From Archegozetes longisetosus (lineage: Eukaryota; Arthropoda; Arachnida; Sarcoptiformes; Trhypochthoniidae): a stretch of DNA of 64,000 nucleotides. This document shows, piece by piece, positions 43,780-55,773 of the stretch. The notes under the pieces are model-generated. The model made no database searches, was not told where the DNA came from, and was given only the letters and a program-made list of their open reading frames with translations. Position 1 is the first letter of the stretch; each line of letters opens with the position of its first letter. Made by a program: the position numbers and the translations under genes. The stretch lies in assembly GCA_018873245.2 (NCBI GenBank), contig JAEMBT020000003.1, forward strand, positions 288,001 through 352,000, in the 5' to 3' direction.

Positions 43780-45003
43780 CGGTTAACCGGGAAGTTTTGT
43801 GGCACTCGACCATAAAAATCGGGTGATGGTGCCATTCGATAGTACTTTATGAGATGAGTCCAAAAAGGTCACCACCATGAGGCTCCGCCCAACCGACATC
43901 GAGCTACGCCCACTTTTTATTTTAGCCACTCCCACTGATTCCACCCCTACAATATGGGTCTCAAAAGAAAGGTCTCAGTGAGTAGAGTCCATTGGTATAG
44001 GTCGCATGATTATAGGATGCATACTTCCTAAGAAATTGACTAAAAACACCCCTATATTCTACGACCAATTGACAATACATCGAAAATTGACATTATTGAC
44101 CAAGATAAAAAGAAGTTTTCCGTACTTCCATAGACAATCGGCCCATCAACCAATTTTGGTGTGAATCTTCAGGGTCACTAGTGAAGCAAAATAGCTGAAG
44201 AAATTTTCAAAAAAGTGCTACGGGAAGCTGACAAAATCGAAAAATGTAAAATCTTTAAACGCTTATAACTCAAAAACGCACAAACATAATTTAATGAAAC
44301 TGCATATTAAGAGATGGCAATCAAGAGTATTTAATAATAGAGTGAAACTCTTAATTAACCCTATATGAGAGAATAATTGAAAAATTCAAAAACTTCAAAT
44401 ACTTATTCCAAAATGTTGCCACAAGGGTTTCGACCCTATCTCTTTTATTCTAACAGTAGCACACTATCTATTATATAATTCCAAAAAGATTGGGTCGGAA
44501 CTCTCTTTGCAATACATCGAAAATTGACATTGTTGAATTCGAGATTAATTATGTTGTAATTGTTCTAACATTTTTATATACATAGGTTGACAAAATGTTT
44601 TGTTAGATCATTCGGACTTTTTTTACATACAAAAATGTCAGATTAAACATTATTAAACTAGTGGCTTGTCTCAGATTTGGTCAACAATGTCAATTCTCGA
44701 TGTATTGCAATATGGTCGTAGAATATAGGAGTGTTTTTAGTCAATTTCTCAGGAAGTATGCATCCTATAATCACGCGATCTTTACCAACGGACTCTACTC
44801 ACTAAGACCTTTCCTTTGATACCCATATTGTGGGGGGTGGAGTCAGTGGGAGTGGCTAAAATAAACAATGGGCGTGGCTCGATATCGGGTGGGCGAAGCC
44901 TCATGGTGGTGACCTTTTTTTGGACTCGTCTCATAAAGTACTATCAAATGGCGCCATCACCCGATTTTTATGGTCGAGTGCCATAAAACTTCCCGGTTAA
45001 CCG
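43780..45003. mobile_element. Long-TIR element, 1.22 kb
   Basis: The arms are about 330 bases and highly similar: CGGTTAACCGGGAAGTTTT, GGCACTCGACCATAAAAATC, AGTACTTTATGAGA, GGTCACCACCATGAGGC, then CGCCCA-rich sequence and ATACATCGAAAATTGACA, all mirrored at 44690-45003. The centre has no ORF. It abuts the Cys-motif transposase relic that begins at 45004. No clear target duplication beyond TTTT. Confidence 0.85.
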
Positions 45004-45215
45004 TTTTAGTAGATAGAGCGCTTTCCGGTGCAGTAGCTATTTCCGAGTACTGTTATCAGTGCAAAAATGGCCAGAGAAATGTAGGATGTCGTTCACACAT
45101 AATGACGATTCTGTGGTTTCTCGGGTATGGCAGATACCAGCCTGAGATTCAAATACTTGCAGAGTCGCTGAGCAGTCTCTGTGTGGTGTTTGAAAGCACT
45201 GACAATGAAAGCTAA
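45004..45215 (+). pseudogene. DDE transposase C-terminal relic with Cys motif, second copy
   Basis: The frame reads ISEYCYQCKNGQRNVGCRSH followed by IMTILWFLGYGRYQPE, homologous to the motif at 16200-16335 and better preserved. It ends at a stop after a Ser/Glu-rich tail. The upstream coding part is cut off by the inverted-repeat element ending at 45003. Confidence 0.55.
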
Positions 45216-46485
45216 GAATAATTTATTTATCTATATTTTTATTTTATTTATACTCTATCTTTCGCTCTTATCCTTTTATATGACCTTGAAATATTTAATG
45301 TTATATATATTTGTAACCTACTCTTGATGCTGAGCCTTTTGACATCTCTTTTGTTACGAAAGTCACTTTTTTCTGGGGTCAAAAAAGATCAATATCTCGT
45401 GAACGCCATGACCCAGGTCATAAAAATTTATATATTTAGACTCTACTCGTCATGCTTGATATTCTGACAGGAAATATTTGGAATCAAGATAGGCCATTTC
45501 TTGGCATCCTCCTTTTTAACCCTTTTGCTCAAATTTAAATGAAGATTATAAACATCGCTTCTTGGCTTTATAAATCCTAAAGTTTTTCTTAAAATATTGC
45601 CTAAATGTTTCAATATTTAACTTCAGATCATTATTTGTTGTTTCCTTATGATAATTTTAAAATGTTGAAAACAATCTATTTACGTTTCTCTATTATTCAA
45701 ATAGTCTATTGCTATCAATATAATGCTTTTGTGTTTCCAGAATTTTGTTTATGAGTTTTTTGAATAAAACCCAAATCTTATCATCAATTTTATTAAATCT
45801 ATTCTCATGGATACCTCTCGTTTCTTACAAATTTTTACAAAAATCAACCTTTTCTGAATAGTATCTAATCTTTGAAATCGTTGTAAAACTTGGCACAAAA
45901 AAGGCTTACAGACGTCAATATATCTGTAAGATGCCACTTCAATGAATTGAAATTTTCAAACATTTTTTCGTCAGATTTTGATTCAATTATTCTTATAAAG
46001 CCCGACAATTTATACGATTGTTTATCGTAGTTATCAATACTCCTGGAACTAGAGAATAGTGATATAGCTGCAACGAAATAAAACCGACATCAAGCGACTT
46101 TATACTGCAAAGTCATGAGTCCATTTATAAAAGCGTCTAAGAAATCCACAAAAACTTGAAATATAATCACTTTATTATAACAAAATAAAATTACAATACA
46201 AATTTACAGGGTTTTACATTATTTTAACACGGAAGAGAAGAGCACGAAATTTTGGAAAGCACGACGTTTTGAAGGGACAATAGGCGGGTTCAATAGGAAG
46301 ATATGTTACGATAACAATTTAAATTTTATAAGGTCACTAACACATTTAACTAGGACTGGAAAATTGTATAACCGGCTCATACTTAGGCAGGTTGTAAGAG
46401 TTGAGATATGATTATTATCAACTGTCTTTATATTTTGTAAGTCTTCATAATTTAGACAAGAATTTAAAGATTTCTTTGATATGAC
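45216..46485. other. AT-rich region with one possible minus-strand exon
   Basis: On the minus strand an open stretch (about 46072 to 45900) follows a good acceptor (TTTTATTTCGTTGCAG), with a possible donor (TCTGTAAGC). Its reading (SGFIRIIESKSDEKMFENF) matches nothing I know. No other exons were found. The rest is featureless. Confidence 0.25.
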
Positions 46486-47193
46486 TAGTGCTCCGCACAA
46501 ATCGAGTTCGAGTAGTGTCGGAGCAGATTTGAATTCGACTCGTAAAAATCGCGTCTAGTCTCTTTTCGAGTCGAGTCTGTTCAAACCGCGAATCGATTTG
46601 ATTTGGACTCGCGTCGAGCCTACCCGAAGACTCGAATTAACTAATATTAATGGATTACATAAGTTTTTCAACTCAAATATCGAAAGGATGTGTAGAGTGG
46701 ACCCCCTTTTATACTAAAATGCATGCTTTCTAGATAGTTCCTGAATATGTTACAAGATTGTAGAATGCTTTGAAAAGTTTCAAAATATTCCATAAGTATC
46801 TAGAATGCTATAATAAGTTCTAGAGTATTCCATGAGTTTATAGAATGATTTAATGAGTTCTAGAATATTCCATAAGTTTCTTGAGTGTTCTAGTAAGTAC
46901 TAGAGTATTCCATGGGTTTCTAGAATGTTCTAGAAAACTTTAGGATATTCCATAGCTTTATAGAATACTCTACAGATTTCTAGAATGCTCTAAAAAGTTC
47001 CAGAATGTTGAAATCATGGAACATCTTTACAGCTCAAAAGAATTTAAATCCCTCAAAACTAATTGAGTCATACCCGGATTCGGATTGGACTCGACTCGAC
47101 TGCGTTCGAGTCAAATCTTCTAGAGATTTGAACTCGAAAGTTTGAATCGATTTGGCAAATCGCTCAAATTGACTGGACTCGTGCGGAGCACTA
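46486..47193. mobile_element. hAT-like non-autonomous element with HSE-like array, copy C
   Basis: 708 bases, ends TAGTGCTCCGCAC...GTGCGGAGCACTA as in copies A and B. The HSE-like TTC/GAA array spans about 46745-47010 and is longer than in B by several units. No 8-base duplication is visible, so it is older or rearranged. It is non-coding. Confidence 0.8.
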
Positions 47194-47890
47194 GTTGCAA
47201 TTAATAAAATTGTTTGATTCAGTTAAACAACTTTCATTCATTTTATTAGATCAATTAGTAAGTTTTAACAAATCAATTTATTTTATTTTCTTTTATGAGT
47301 CATTTTTTAATGAAACATGATATTGTATAAATCGATTTGTTTTTTAAGTGTTTTACTTTCTCATAGTTCAAATCTTATAAGAATGCGTAAACACACTATT
47401 GATAGATGTCATAACAAGTTATTTTAAATTTAACGTATGGAAATTTTGTGCCCCTTTATTGCAGTATTGAGAAAGAGAGATACCTTACTTTTGCATTGGG
47501 CCTTTCAATTAAATATGCGGCTATCCTAACTTTGGGGCTGCTATTTTTGGAGTAAAATCAGGATAAGATGGCTGTCTTAACGACTTTCATGAGTTAAAAC
47601 AATCTTAAGATCAAACTTAAGTTGATATTAAGCTTTCGAACTTTTCTAAAATCGCTCTTAATCTTATTTTTGGAATATAGGATAGGGTCGAATCGAGAAG
47701 CGGGAAAACTGTAGGTTTTATCGGATTGTAGAATAAGTCCTAACTTAGACTACGGTTTCTGTTGATAGAACTCTAACCTGAACCTGAACTAATATTAAAG
47801 ATCAGGATCTCAAAAGATTTCAGGTCTGAACAGCCTAAAAGATCTCAGATCTTTATTCTCAGCTCTAGTATTATGCTTATACCAAATATA
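47194..47890. other. AT-rich spacer
   Basis: No gene is visible. Near 47790-47870 TCAGGATCTCAAAAGATTTCAG is followed by diverged repeats of AGATCTCAGA. Confidence 0.35.
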
Positions 47891-47970
47891 TAAGGGACCC
47901 TGAAAAGAAACCGGCGATTTAATAGAAATATAATGTTAATAAATCGCCGGTTTCTTTTCGGGGTCCCTTA
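47891..47970. repeat. 80-base near-perfect hairpin
   Basis: Arms of about 33 bases (TAAGGGACCCTGAAAAGAAA and CCGGCGATTTA in the left arm, mirrored on the right with one or two mismatches) enclose a ~14-base AT loop. TA flanks both sides. It could be a minimal palindromic MITE or a small-RNA precursor. Confidence 0.75.
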
Positions 47971-48139
47971 TAGATTTTGCTTCCTAGTCGTACAAATGTA
48001 TTATTAATTTCCAAGTTATATATGAGTTTTATGTTAATTTACAATAAATGAAAAATTGTGTTACATTTGAGAATATGATTCTAATAAAAAAATTTAAAAA
48101 TACATAAATAGACTAAAAGTTTTATTGATTAATTAAATA

Positions 48140-51100
48140 TTATAAACTACATAGAAGTTGTCCATATTTTATTTTTTGTCCAGTTTTAACATGAAACTCA
48201 ATATTTTCTGGAGCCTCAAATATCAGAACAATAGTTGAGCCTAAATTAAATTCTCCAAAACTATCGCCTTTACTGAACGAGATTTTCTCTTTGAGTTCGT
48301 AGTCATGAAATTCTCCTGCAGTCCAGTGTTTCTCATTAGTTACTAATTCCTAAAACAAAAAACAAAAAGATTAGCTAGCTTTAAGAAATGTTGACAAACT
48401 ATATCAAAAACATCTGTTTTATTAAGTTTGCATACATTATCGAAATAGACTCTAACAGTCCCAACGTTTGTGGCACCAACTGCTATCATAGAAAAGAATC
48501 CATAATCCCATTGACCCGTATAAACAACTCGTTCATTAACACTAAACAAATTCGGAAATCCGTTGACAAACGCCGGCTTAACACTCAGCAACTGTCCCGC
48601 AAAATGTCGCCTAAAGTTAACCGACCAGTTGGCCGGAGAATGGAATCTATGATAATCACCAGGAGATAAATAAATAACACAAGAATACAATTCGGTTTTG
48701 TTTTTCTTTGTATTTTTTATAAGAAGGTTTTTCTGATAATTATTAGAATCGAGAATATTTCCATCCAATTGGTGTGCTTCTGATCGACTTTTACTCCAAG
48801 TTTGTGGTCCCAAGAATGTACTCAAGGAATATGTAATCCCTTTGACTTGTTCTACTTTTCCATTGGATGCTGTACCGAAGTGTAGAACAGTTCCGTCTGC
48901 AGGACTCACCTGTAGGTAGAAAACAAGCTATTTTTATTAACGAAAATGTTTTCAAAAAGTTTAGCAACAATTTTTTTCGCTTACAACACCATTTCTTGAA
49001 TCAATGGGCCTGACTCCGGGCTTAAGGGACCGTCTGAAAAACTCCCCTAAATTTTTGTATTGGGTCAAGTCTTCGATATAAGCTTCGTCTATATTACAAC
49101 CAAATGTTTCGATATATGTATTCAAAATTGGTTTTCGCATCATCACTGGTAGTTCTATTGAGTTGATATAACCCCAAAATCGGGATAATGTTCGCAACGG
49201 CAACAATCTATACATTGATATCTAGTTTGATTAAAATATGAAAAGCTTAGAGTAATTTTGAACTTTTAAATAAGTTTTGATGACTAAACTGACCTCAATA
49301 TCAGACGCAACTTCATTCACATTATAGATCCGCTTCTTTTTAGAATCAATTTCGTCTTCTTTTCCAACATTTTCAGAAATTCTATGTTTTTGTCTCAAAT
49401 TAAGATATTGGTGATATGCTAGTAATAGGAATGCCAACACAAATGTCAAATAAAAACAACGAAAATATGTTAAGATGTTTGTCATAAACAGATTGTCATA
49501 ATTGTTATTTTGCAAGCTTCTAAATGTGCTCAAAATTGAGAACGAATCTGAAATTTGAGAAAATTTTTTTTAATGAACTTTCATAAAGTTTAGAAAAGTG
49601 TGTGCAACTTTTCAAACTTATCGAGTTAAGCAAAGTTCTAAAAACGTTTCATACCTTTCGACATTTTTTGCATATGATATCCAAGCTTTTCATTATTTAA
49701 ATCAAGATTACTCGTTGAATGGTGAAGAAGTGATTGTAATCTTGATGAACGTGATATCGGATGTAATGATAAAGTCCATAATGATTTATCATCTAATGAT
49801 CCACTATTTATCCTAATATTGGCAATGAATTCGATTAAATAAACAAATTAACTAGAATTTGGATCATTTATCAAATAAAAAATTGAAAGCAGAATTTCAC
49901 TTGATCAAAAATTGAATCACCTTTTAATTCGGTAATCAGTTGTCAAAATCATTAGCAATAATATAAAAAGTTTATGCAGTAAATACATGAATAAGAAAAA
50001 ATATTATCGATGAAAAAGATTACTAAAAATAGATTAACAAACTTCTTTGAAATAAGAAATGTGTCGTTTTGCACAAACAAATTAAATATTGTCAGGAAAC
50101 ATGCTATTATTGAACTTAGATGCCATATATACCTATTAAGAGGCAAACTATATATTATATTGTGTGATAAGCTTCATTATATTCAGATTTATAGATAATA
50201 AAGCTTATTTTTAGACTATTGCCTAATAAATGAAGATTTTATCACAAGAGATGAATGAAGGTAAAAATGCATATTTGATGAATGAAACATCAAATATAAA
50301 AAATTGATTAAAAAATGTTATCTGTCTTTCAATAAAACATTTTGCAAATTATGCAATTTTTTCATAGACTTTAGTTCCCATTAGTTCACGATTTCATACC
50401 ACTCAATGCAAAGGTTTTGAAATTCTTTATGTTTTAACATTTAATCCAATTTTTCACCTGAATCAATATCGGAATAAAAAGGTTTTCATTGTGTGATATC
50501 GATATCAAATAGTTCAAAGTTAAGTTAAAAATTGAATTTGCATTATTTTTAATTATTTCAAATATTTCATTATTCATTAGGGAACATATCTGAAGTCTTA
50601 GTAAATGAAGTCCTCCAATGTTTAATAACCATTGGAAATAAACATTTGATAAACTTATTTAAACAGTTATCTCATTAATAGTGATCAAATTCTTATACGG
50701 GAAATAATTTTTCTTTACGGCATCACTGCTTTACAGCAGAGCTATTGCTATTATTTAAATACATTTTTCAACGCAGAAAATCTTGCACAAGCAATTAATT
50801 TGCTTTAATACTCAAACAGATAGCACCAACTAAATGACGATATATATGAATATTAGAATTTAAGGAAAGGATTTTTATGCATACATAATAGCAAATTGCT
50901 GTTACTAGTTAAAACCAGATGTCACCTCTAGTTCTCGAAAAATTTTAGAATATTCTGAAATTAAAACTCAAAACTCGAACAGAACTTCGTCACAATCACG
51001 CGAATAGCTGAGCATTGATCAAATGAATTTTAGACATCTGAATCGACAATTTGAATGAGTATATCATATATGTTGATAGTACTATTCAATAAGTTTGATT

Positions 51101-51265
51101 GTATTAATTTCGAGCATAAATCACCAAAAAATTCTGTTAATTACTTACTTTCTTGAGAAAAGCATTAATTAATACTTACTTAATATGAATGGTGTCAACG
51201 GATTTATATGTGAGATGAACACCATTTGATGCTATAATGACAGCCACAACCCATAGACGAATCAT
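48140..51265 (-). CDS. PISD: Phosphatidylserine decarboxylase, six exons
   Basis: Exons (5' to 3', minus strand): 51265-51180, 49812-49655, 49547-49294, 49221-48985, 48909-48436, 48349-48140. All joins use GT/AG and keep phase, giving 472 residues. The enzyme makes phosphatidylethanolamine from phosphatidylserine at the mitochondrial inner membrane. Visible: a membrane helix (CFYLTFVLAFLLLAYH), FFRRSLKPGVRPID, VVSPADG with the catalytic Asp, YLSPGDYHRFHSPANW with the catalytic His, VNERV, and near the C-terminus FNLGST, the self-cleavage site that makes the pyruvoyl group. Every key residue is present, so it is probably active. In-frame TAG two codons before the ATG supports the start. Exons 1-2 are inferred from splice sites and phase only. 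If they are wrong, the Met at 49664 would give 394 residues, close to typical length. Confidence 0.9.
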
Positions 51266-51873
51266 GATCTAAATAATATTCTTAACGGTTTTGGATTCTT
51301 CAAAAATCTTATTTTCTAATAAATTATTCTAATAGTTATACTCTTCTATGATATATTAATTTTGTTTTCAAATATTTTATTTCTTTAATATTCTTTATTT
51401 TGTCAAAAAATTTTATTTTATTTTCAAAATACCTAAATAACTTATAAAATGCTTAATTTTACTAATCGTTTAAGCAATTTATAAAATATATTATTTTATT
51501 AAAAATTTTATTCGTAAAAATTGACCTAATTTCTATTTTATACACAAAAGTATAATGTTGCGACTTTGTTCTAGCTCTAAATATATTTACTGTCAGTATA
51601 AGTTAAAATCTTAATGCATTTGACTGTTATTGCATTCAAGTGGAAAGTTCTAATGCAAACCATCAGCGCTTTTATACTACTTCTACGGCCTCTTCGTAGT
51701 TGAACTTTGAAGCCTATGATAAGAACTCAAACGTTTCAAATCATAAGCATTTATTGAATTGAGTTTCAGTAGTGATCTGATAATAAAGTCTTATGACTCT
51801 TATGCTCATCAAAATCTTTAGTTCCGCTATCATTTAATTAATTTACTCATTTATTTTTAATTGGACTAAAATT

Positions 51874-52127
51874 ATGGAAAAGTTTTCGACAGTAATCGAA
51901 GGTATTGTAAATATTTATGATTTAAGTATTGATTTGTAAAAACGAATTTTTGGAATTACTTTTGTTTAGAAACATTGGACACAATAGAAAGTCACATGAA
52001 ATCCAACCCAGAGTCCGATTTACGCAATAGATTAGAAGTTTTATTTCAAGCACTAACGGAAATTAAATTCTTATCTAATTTTTCAAGACGCAACTCATTT
52101 ATAAATTTTTTTCTAGATTTCTCTTGA
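51874..52127 (+). CDS. Possible small two-exon gene, unknown product
   Basis: Exons 51874-51901 and 51970-52127 join in phase across a 68-base intron (G/GTATTG...TTTGTTTAG/AA), giving 61 residues: MEKFSTVIE then helical sequence (ESHMKSNPESDLRNRLEVLF, QALTEIKFLSNFSRR). It has no signal peptide or known motif. It lies 608 bases from, and divergent to, the decarboxylase start, so the two may share a promoter region. Further exons may exist, since a TTTTTTTCTAG acceptor lies near the end. It could be chance; intron size and phase are the support. Confidence 0.4.
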
Positions 52128-53104
52128 ATCATGTGTTTTTCTCAAGGAAAAATACTAATAATTAGTCCTAATTGTTTACTTGTAGATGATAAAAACGTTC
52201 TACAGTAACTGTGACATTAATTAGCAGTTCGGGGTTTTTATAAACTTCATTATGTTCTGCAAATTTATATCACTTGTTTATTTATGTGGTCAAAATTGCT
52301 GATGTTTCAGACTTTTTAATTATTACTGGTTTGCCTATCAGTTACAGTTTAAACATACTCTTTTGATGAAGTGTTCAGATTTCAGTACGACTTAAAAATT
52401 TAAAACATGAGAGCTTTCTCAACATATTTCTAAATTGTTGTGTAAAATTAGATTATATGGAAAGTTCCAAAGCTTTTATCGTGAAGCATAGTTTTTATTA
52501 GGTAATAATGCATGAAGTCTCTTCTAAAACACACAAAGCCATGTGAGTGCGAGAAAGAAAAGCCTTAGCAATGAGGTGCACACATAATAAAACAATTTTT
52601 ATTGTTTATGCATAGAAGAAGTTATTAATTCATAAGTTTAAAGGTTCTCTTTTTTCAACTTTTAAACTTCGATATAAGATAAGGTATTATTAGACTGACG
52701 AGTGAAAAATATAACAAAACATTCAAACTTCAAGTTCATATCCTTATGTTATCAAAATTTTCAGCCAAAATACTATTAACATAAATAAAAAATTAGTTAA
52801 CGATCAATTGAAAATGAATAGTTTCAATAGTAAATGCAAAAGAGAATCGATTAAAGACCAAATTCTTAGTGGTAGTAGTCATGAAACACATTATTTCAAA
52901 AATTTTATTGAGCTGCGAAAGCAATCAATCAATACTTCATGTAAAAGTCATAAGTAAAAGACTTGTACTTTTTATTCTAATAAGTTCGAAAAACATTGAG
53001 TCAAAATAAAAGAGCTTGTCCGGACATCCATAGTGAGTTGGCTCCCGGTGGTGTTCGGACATGGTGACTTTACCAATACATAAAGGTGGTCCAATGAAGT
53101 ATAA
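52128..53104. other. AT-rich spacer
   Basis: No gene or element is recognised. Confidence 0.4.
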
Positions 53105-53106
53105 TA

Positions 53107-53736
53107 CAGTGATTATTCGATAATTGCAAGTCCTCGGGACCAAAATTTTTGTTGCAATTATAGAATAGTTGCAATTATCGATAATTGCAACTTTTTTAAA
53201 AATTCATATAAGTTGCAGTTATAGAATAAAATGTAAGATTTATTAGAGTTGTCACAATAGAACTACAACTCGAATCATTTACTCAAATTTACAAAATCTG
53301 TGAAACTTTGTATTTGGTTTCTAAATCAACTGATTTGTATTTACTTTTTGATTTTAAGCTATTTTTGTCCGACATTTTTCGTATTTTAATAACACACGTG
53401 ATTTAAGACATTGTTTGACTATAAGTGAAATTTTATAAAGTATTTATCTCATAATGAATCTATGAATAATTTATGAAAGTGCTTAGAAGTTCAACTTTTA
53501 CGCTTTGGCATACAGTAATGTATCAAAACTTTTTAGTTGCAATTATAGAAGCATGTATTATACTATTGGGTCCTATGAAAATTATTGCATTTAAGGAATA
53601 TTTGCAATTATCGAAGTTGCAGTTACGGAATATTTTTTAGTATTAGTTTCTATGGCTTAAAGTTTGGGACTTTTTAATACCTTGCAATTATCGAATAGTT
53701 GCAAATATAGAATATGCAATTATCGAATATTCACTG
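53107..53736. mobile_element. pogo/Tigger-type MITE, 630 bases
   Basis: The ends CAGTGATTATTCGATAATTG and CAGTGAATATTCGATAATTG (right, complement) are flanked by TA on both sides (53105-53106, 53737-53738). The words TTGCAATTATCGAATAG recur at least six times near both ends. No ORF. A CAGT end and TA target are pogo features. Confidence 0.85.
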
Positions 53737-53738
53737 TA

Positions 53739-55258
53739 GCACCTGAATTTTTTTCATATCTCATGTCACATAGTGTAAAAACCCAAAAAACTTTAAAACT
53801 TTGGGAACTTATAACCCTAAAGCTATTAAACATAGAATTATGAGATTTGGTATGTTGAGTCACAGCAACCAAGTGCATTCAACGATAGAATGAAACTCAC
53901 ATTTTGTTGTTAAGTTTTCTAAAAATTGAAAATCTTTAATCATTAAACTCAACGCTTAATACATATTGTTACGAGTAGCTCATTAATGCTTTTGTAGCAC
54001 ACTCTATCCCGGATATAGTGAACCCGCTTATAGTGAAATTTAATGAATTTTAGACACTCAGAATTTTTAAAAATTTGCTAGAAAAGGGCCCTTGAAGTTA
54101 TGGCACTGCATACAATATTCTAAGTATAATTTTAGGTTAAATTTTGAGCAAAAACTTCTTATTGTTAATCAGTCCTAAAATATTTGTGTAAAGTTTATTC
54201 TTTTATTAAGTGTTGTAATTATTCACTTATTTTTCATTCTTTTTAATTATTCGTGAAATGTTTAATCATTGTTTGAATATGTCCTAAACTCAAGATCGAT
54301 AAAAGTATTTGAGGACAAATCAAATGAAATAACAGTATTCTTGAGCTTACGCATTTGAATAATCAATAGCTAATAGATTTAATCATTTGGTGAAAAATCA
54401 ACGACAGCTTAATCTCAGTAATCCACTGCAAATCTGGATAACAATATGAAGCAACTTTAATTGAAAGATTAAAGTTTAAAACTGTTTCGAAAGGCTTATG
54501 GAAAACGAGACGATTCAGCTTTCTTCTAATATGCGATCTACTATGATTTTAACACTAATATAAGATCTACAACTTTTTCACTGATCTACGGATAAGGTTT
54601 GAGCTCTTATATGTGATATATGTTGAGTCACAAGAAAATACACTTTCTATTATCATTCAAAATGAAATCTTGAGCCCCTTTAGGTGTGAAAATGTTAGCA
54701 AAAGAGTTGTACAGAACTATTGCCACTGAAGAGTCGACTCATGAATACTTGACATCAAAGGATTGCCAGCTTCACCTGATAGCCCACACTGCAGAAAATT
54801 TAGTACAAAAATGCTATTTTACTATTAATATTTTACGCGATATTAAATCTGTTTTTATACATAACTAACCAGATTGTGACTTTTATCTCTTATTAAATGG
54901 TAGATCTTCAAAATCTTTAATTGTCATTTGAATTGAAGGCAATGAAGTCTCGTTAAAGATGATTTCTTAAGTGAGATGATATTTTAATATTTCAAGATAA
55001 TCGAAGAATAGATAAGTTTAGTCAGTTCTCCTTTAATTCTTTAGTATAAAGAGCTAGCTCTTTTGACTCTATAATTATTAAATAATAATGCTAGAATTAT
55101 AACAAAGAATTAGATGAACTGTTAGTTTGAAATGATAAACAAATTAGATGAAGAACATGAATATTTTCGATAATCAATTGAAAATTAAAATATCAAATTT
55201 AGAGACTAGTGCTATATATGTTTTTATAAGTAATAAAGCTAGAAATGTTGAGCTCGAA
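53739..55258. other. AT-rich spacer
   Basis: No supportable gene. A 60-codon frame at 54686-54868 has no recognised feature. Near 54000 CCCGGATATAGTGAACCCGCTTATAGTGA hints at an element end without a partner. Confidence 0.35.
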
Positions 55259-55262
55259 TATA

Positions 55263-55771
55263 CACTAGCGGAAATGGAAATTGAAACACCATGAAGGAGT
55301 TGGAGAATCCAATTGAAAATTGGCTAATTTATAGAGTATTAAATACTTAACAAATGATTAGGTACACAGATTAATCGAAAGAGTTTTATTTATTAAAAAA
55401 GCAAAAATCAATATGAAGTATGGCCTCCATTGGCAGCGCAGCACTCCTGTATTCGTTGGGGCATCGAGTCAAAGAGACGTCGAACTCCGACAGATGTTGA
55501 TATAGAGCTCTTGTGCGTCTTCTTGGCATTTTTAACTCAAATCAAAGAATTTTCACTTTAGAGAATTTCTTTTAAACAGAGTTTTGTCTCCTTTTTTATG
55601 TAAACAAAAAAATAATCTTTTCCACAATAAACGTTATTACTAAAAATCTACCGGGACAATCATAACCAAAATTTAATCAATTTCAAAGGGTTATGTCCTC
55701 ATTAGAATAGTGAAGTTTTAAGAAGATCTAAGCACTCTTTCATGGTGTTCCAATTTCCATTTCCGCCAGTG
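55263..55771. mobile_element. Deleted Tc1-like element with transposase remnant
   Basis: 509 bases, TIRs CACTAGCGGAAATGGAAATT and CACTGGCGGAAATGGAAATT, TA on both sides (55261-55262, 55772-55773). On the minus strand about 55411-55520 reads RRLFDSMPQRIQECCAANGG and then HTSY and a stop, the usual C-terminus of a Tc1-like transposase. The rest of the gene is deleted. Confidence 0.85.
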
Positions 55772-55773
55772 TA

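Noticed and set aside
45749..45937. 62-codon minus-strand ORF
   Set aside because: A different minus-strand frame with a good acceptor (about 45900-46072) overlaps it, and neither could be extended into a gene.
54686..54868. 60-codon plus-strand ORF
   Set aside because: No motif, leader, splice context or neighbour supports it.
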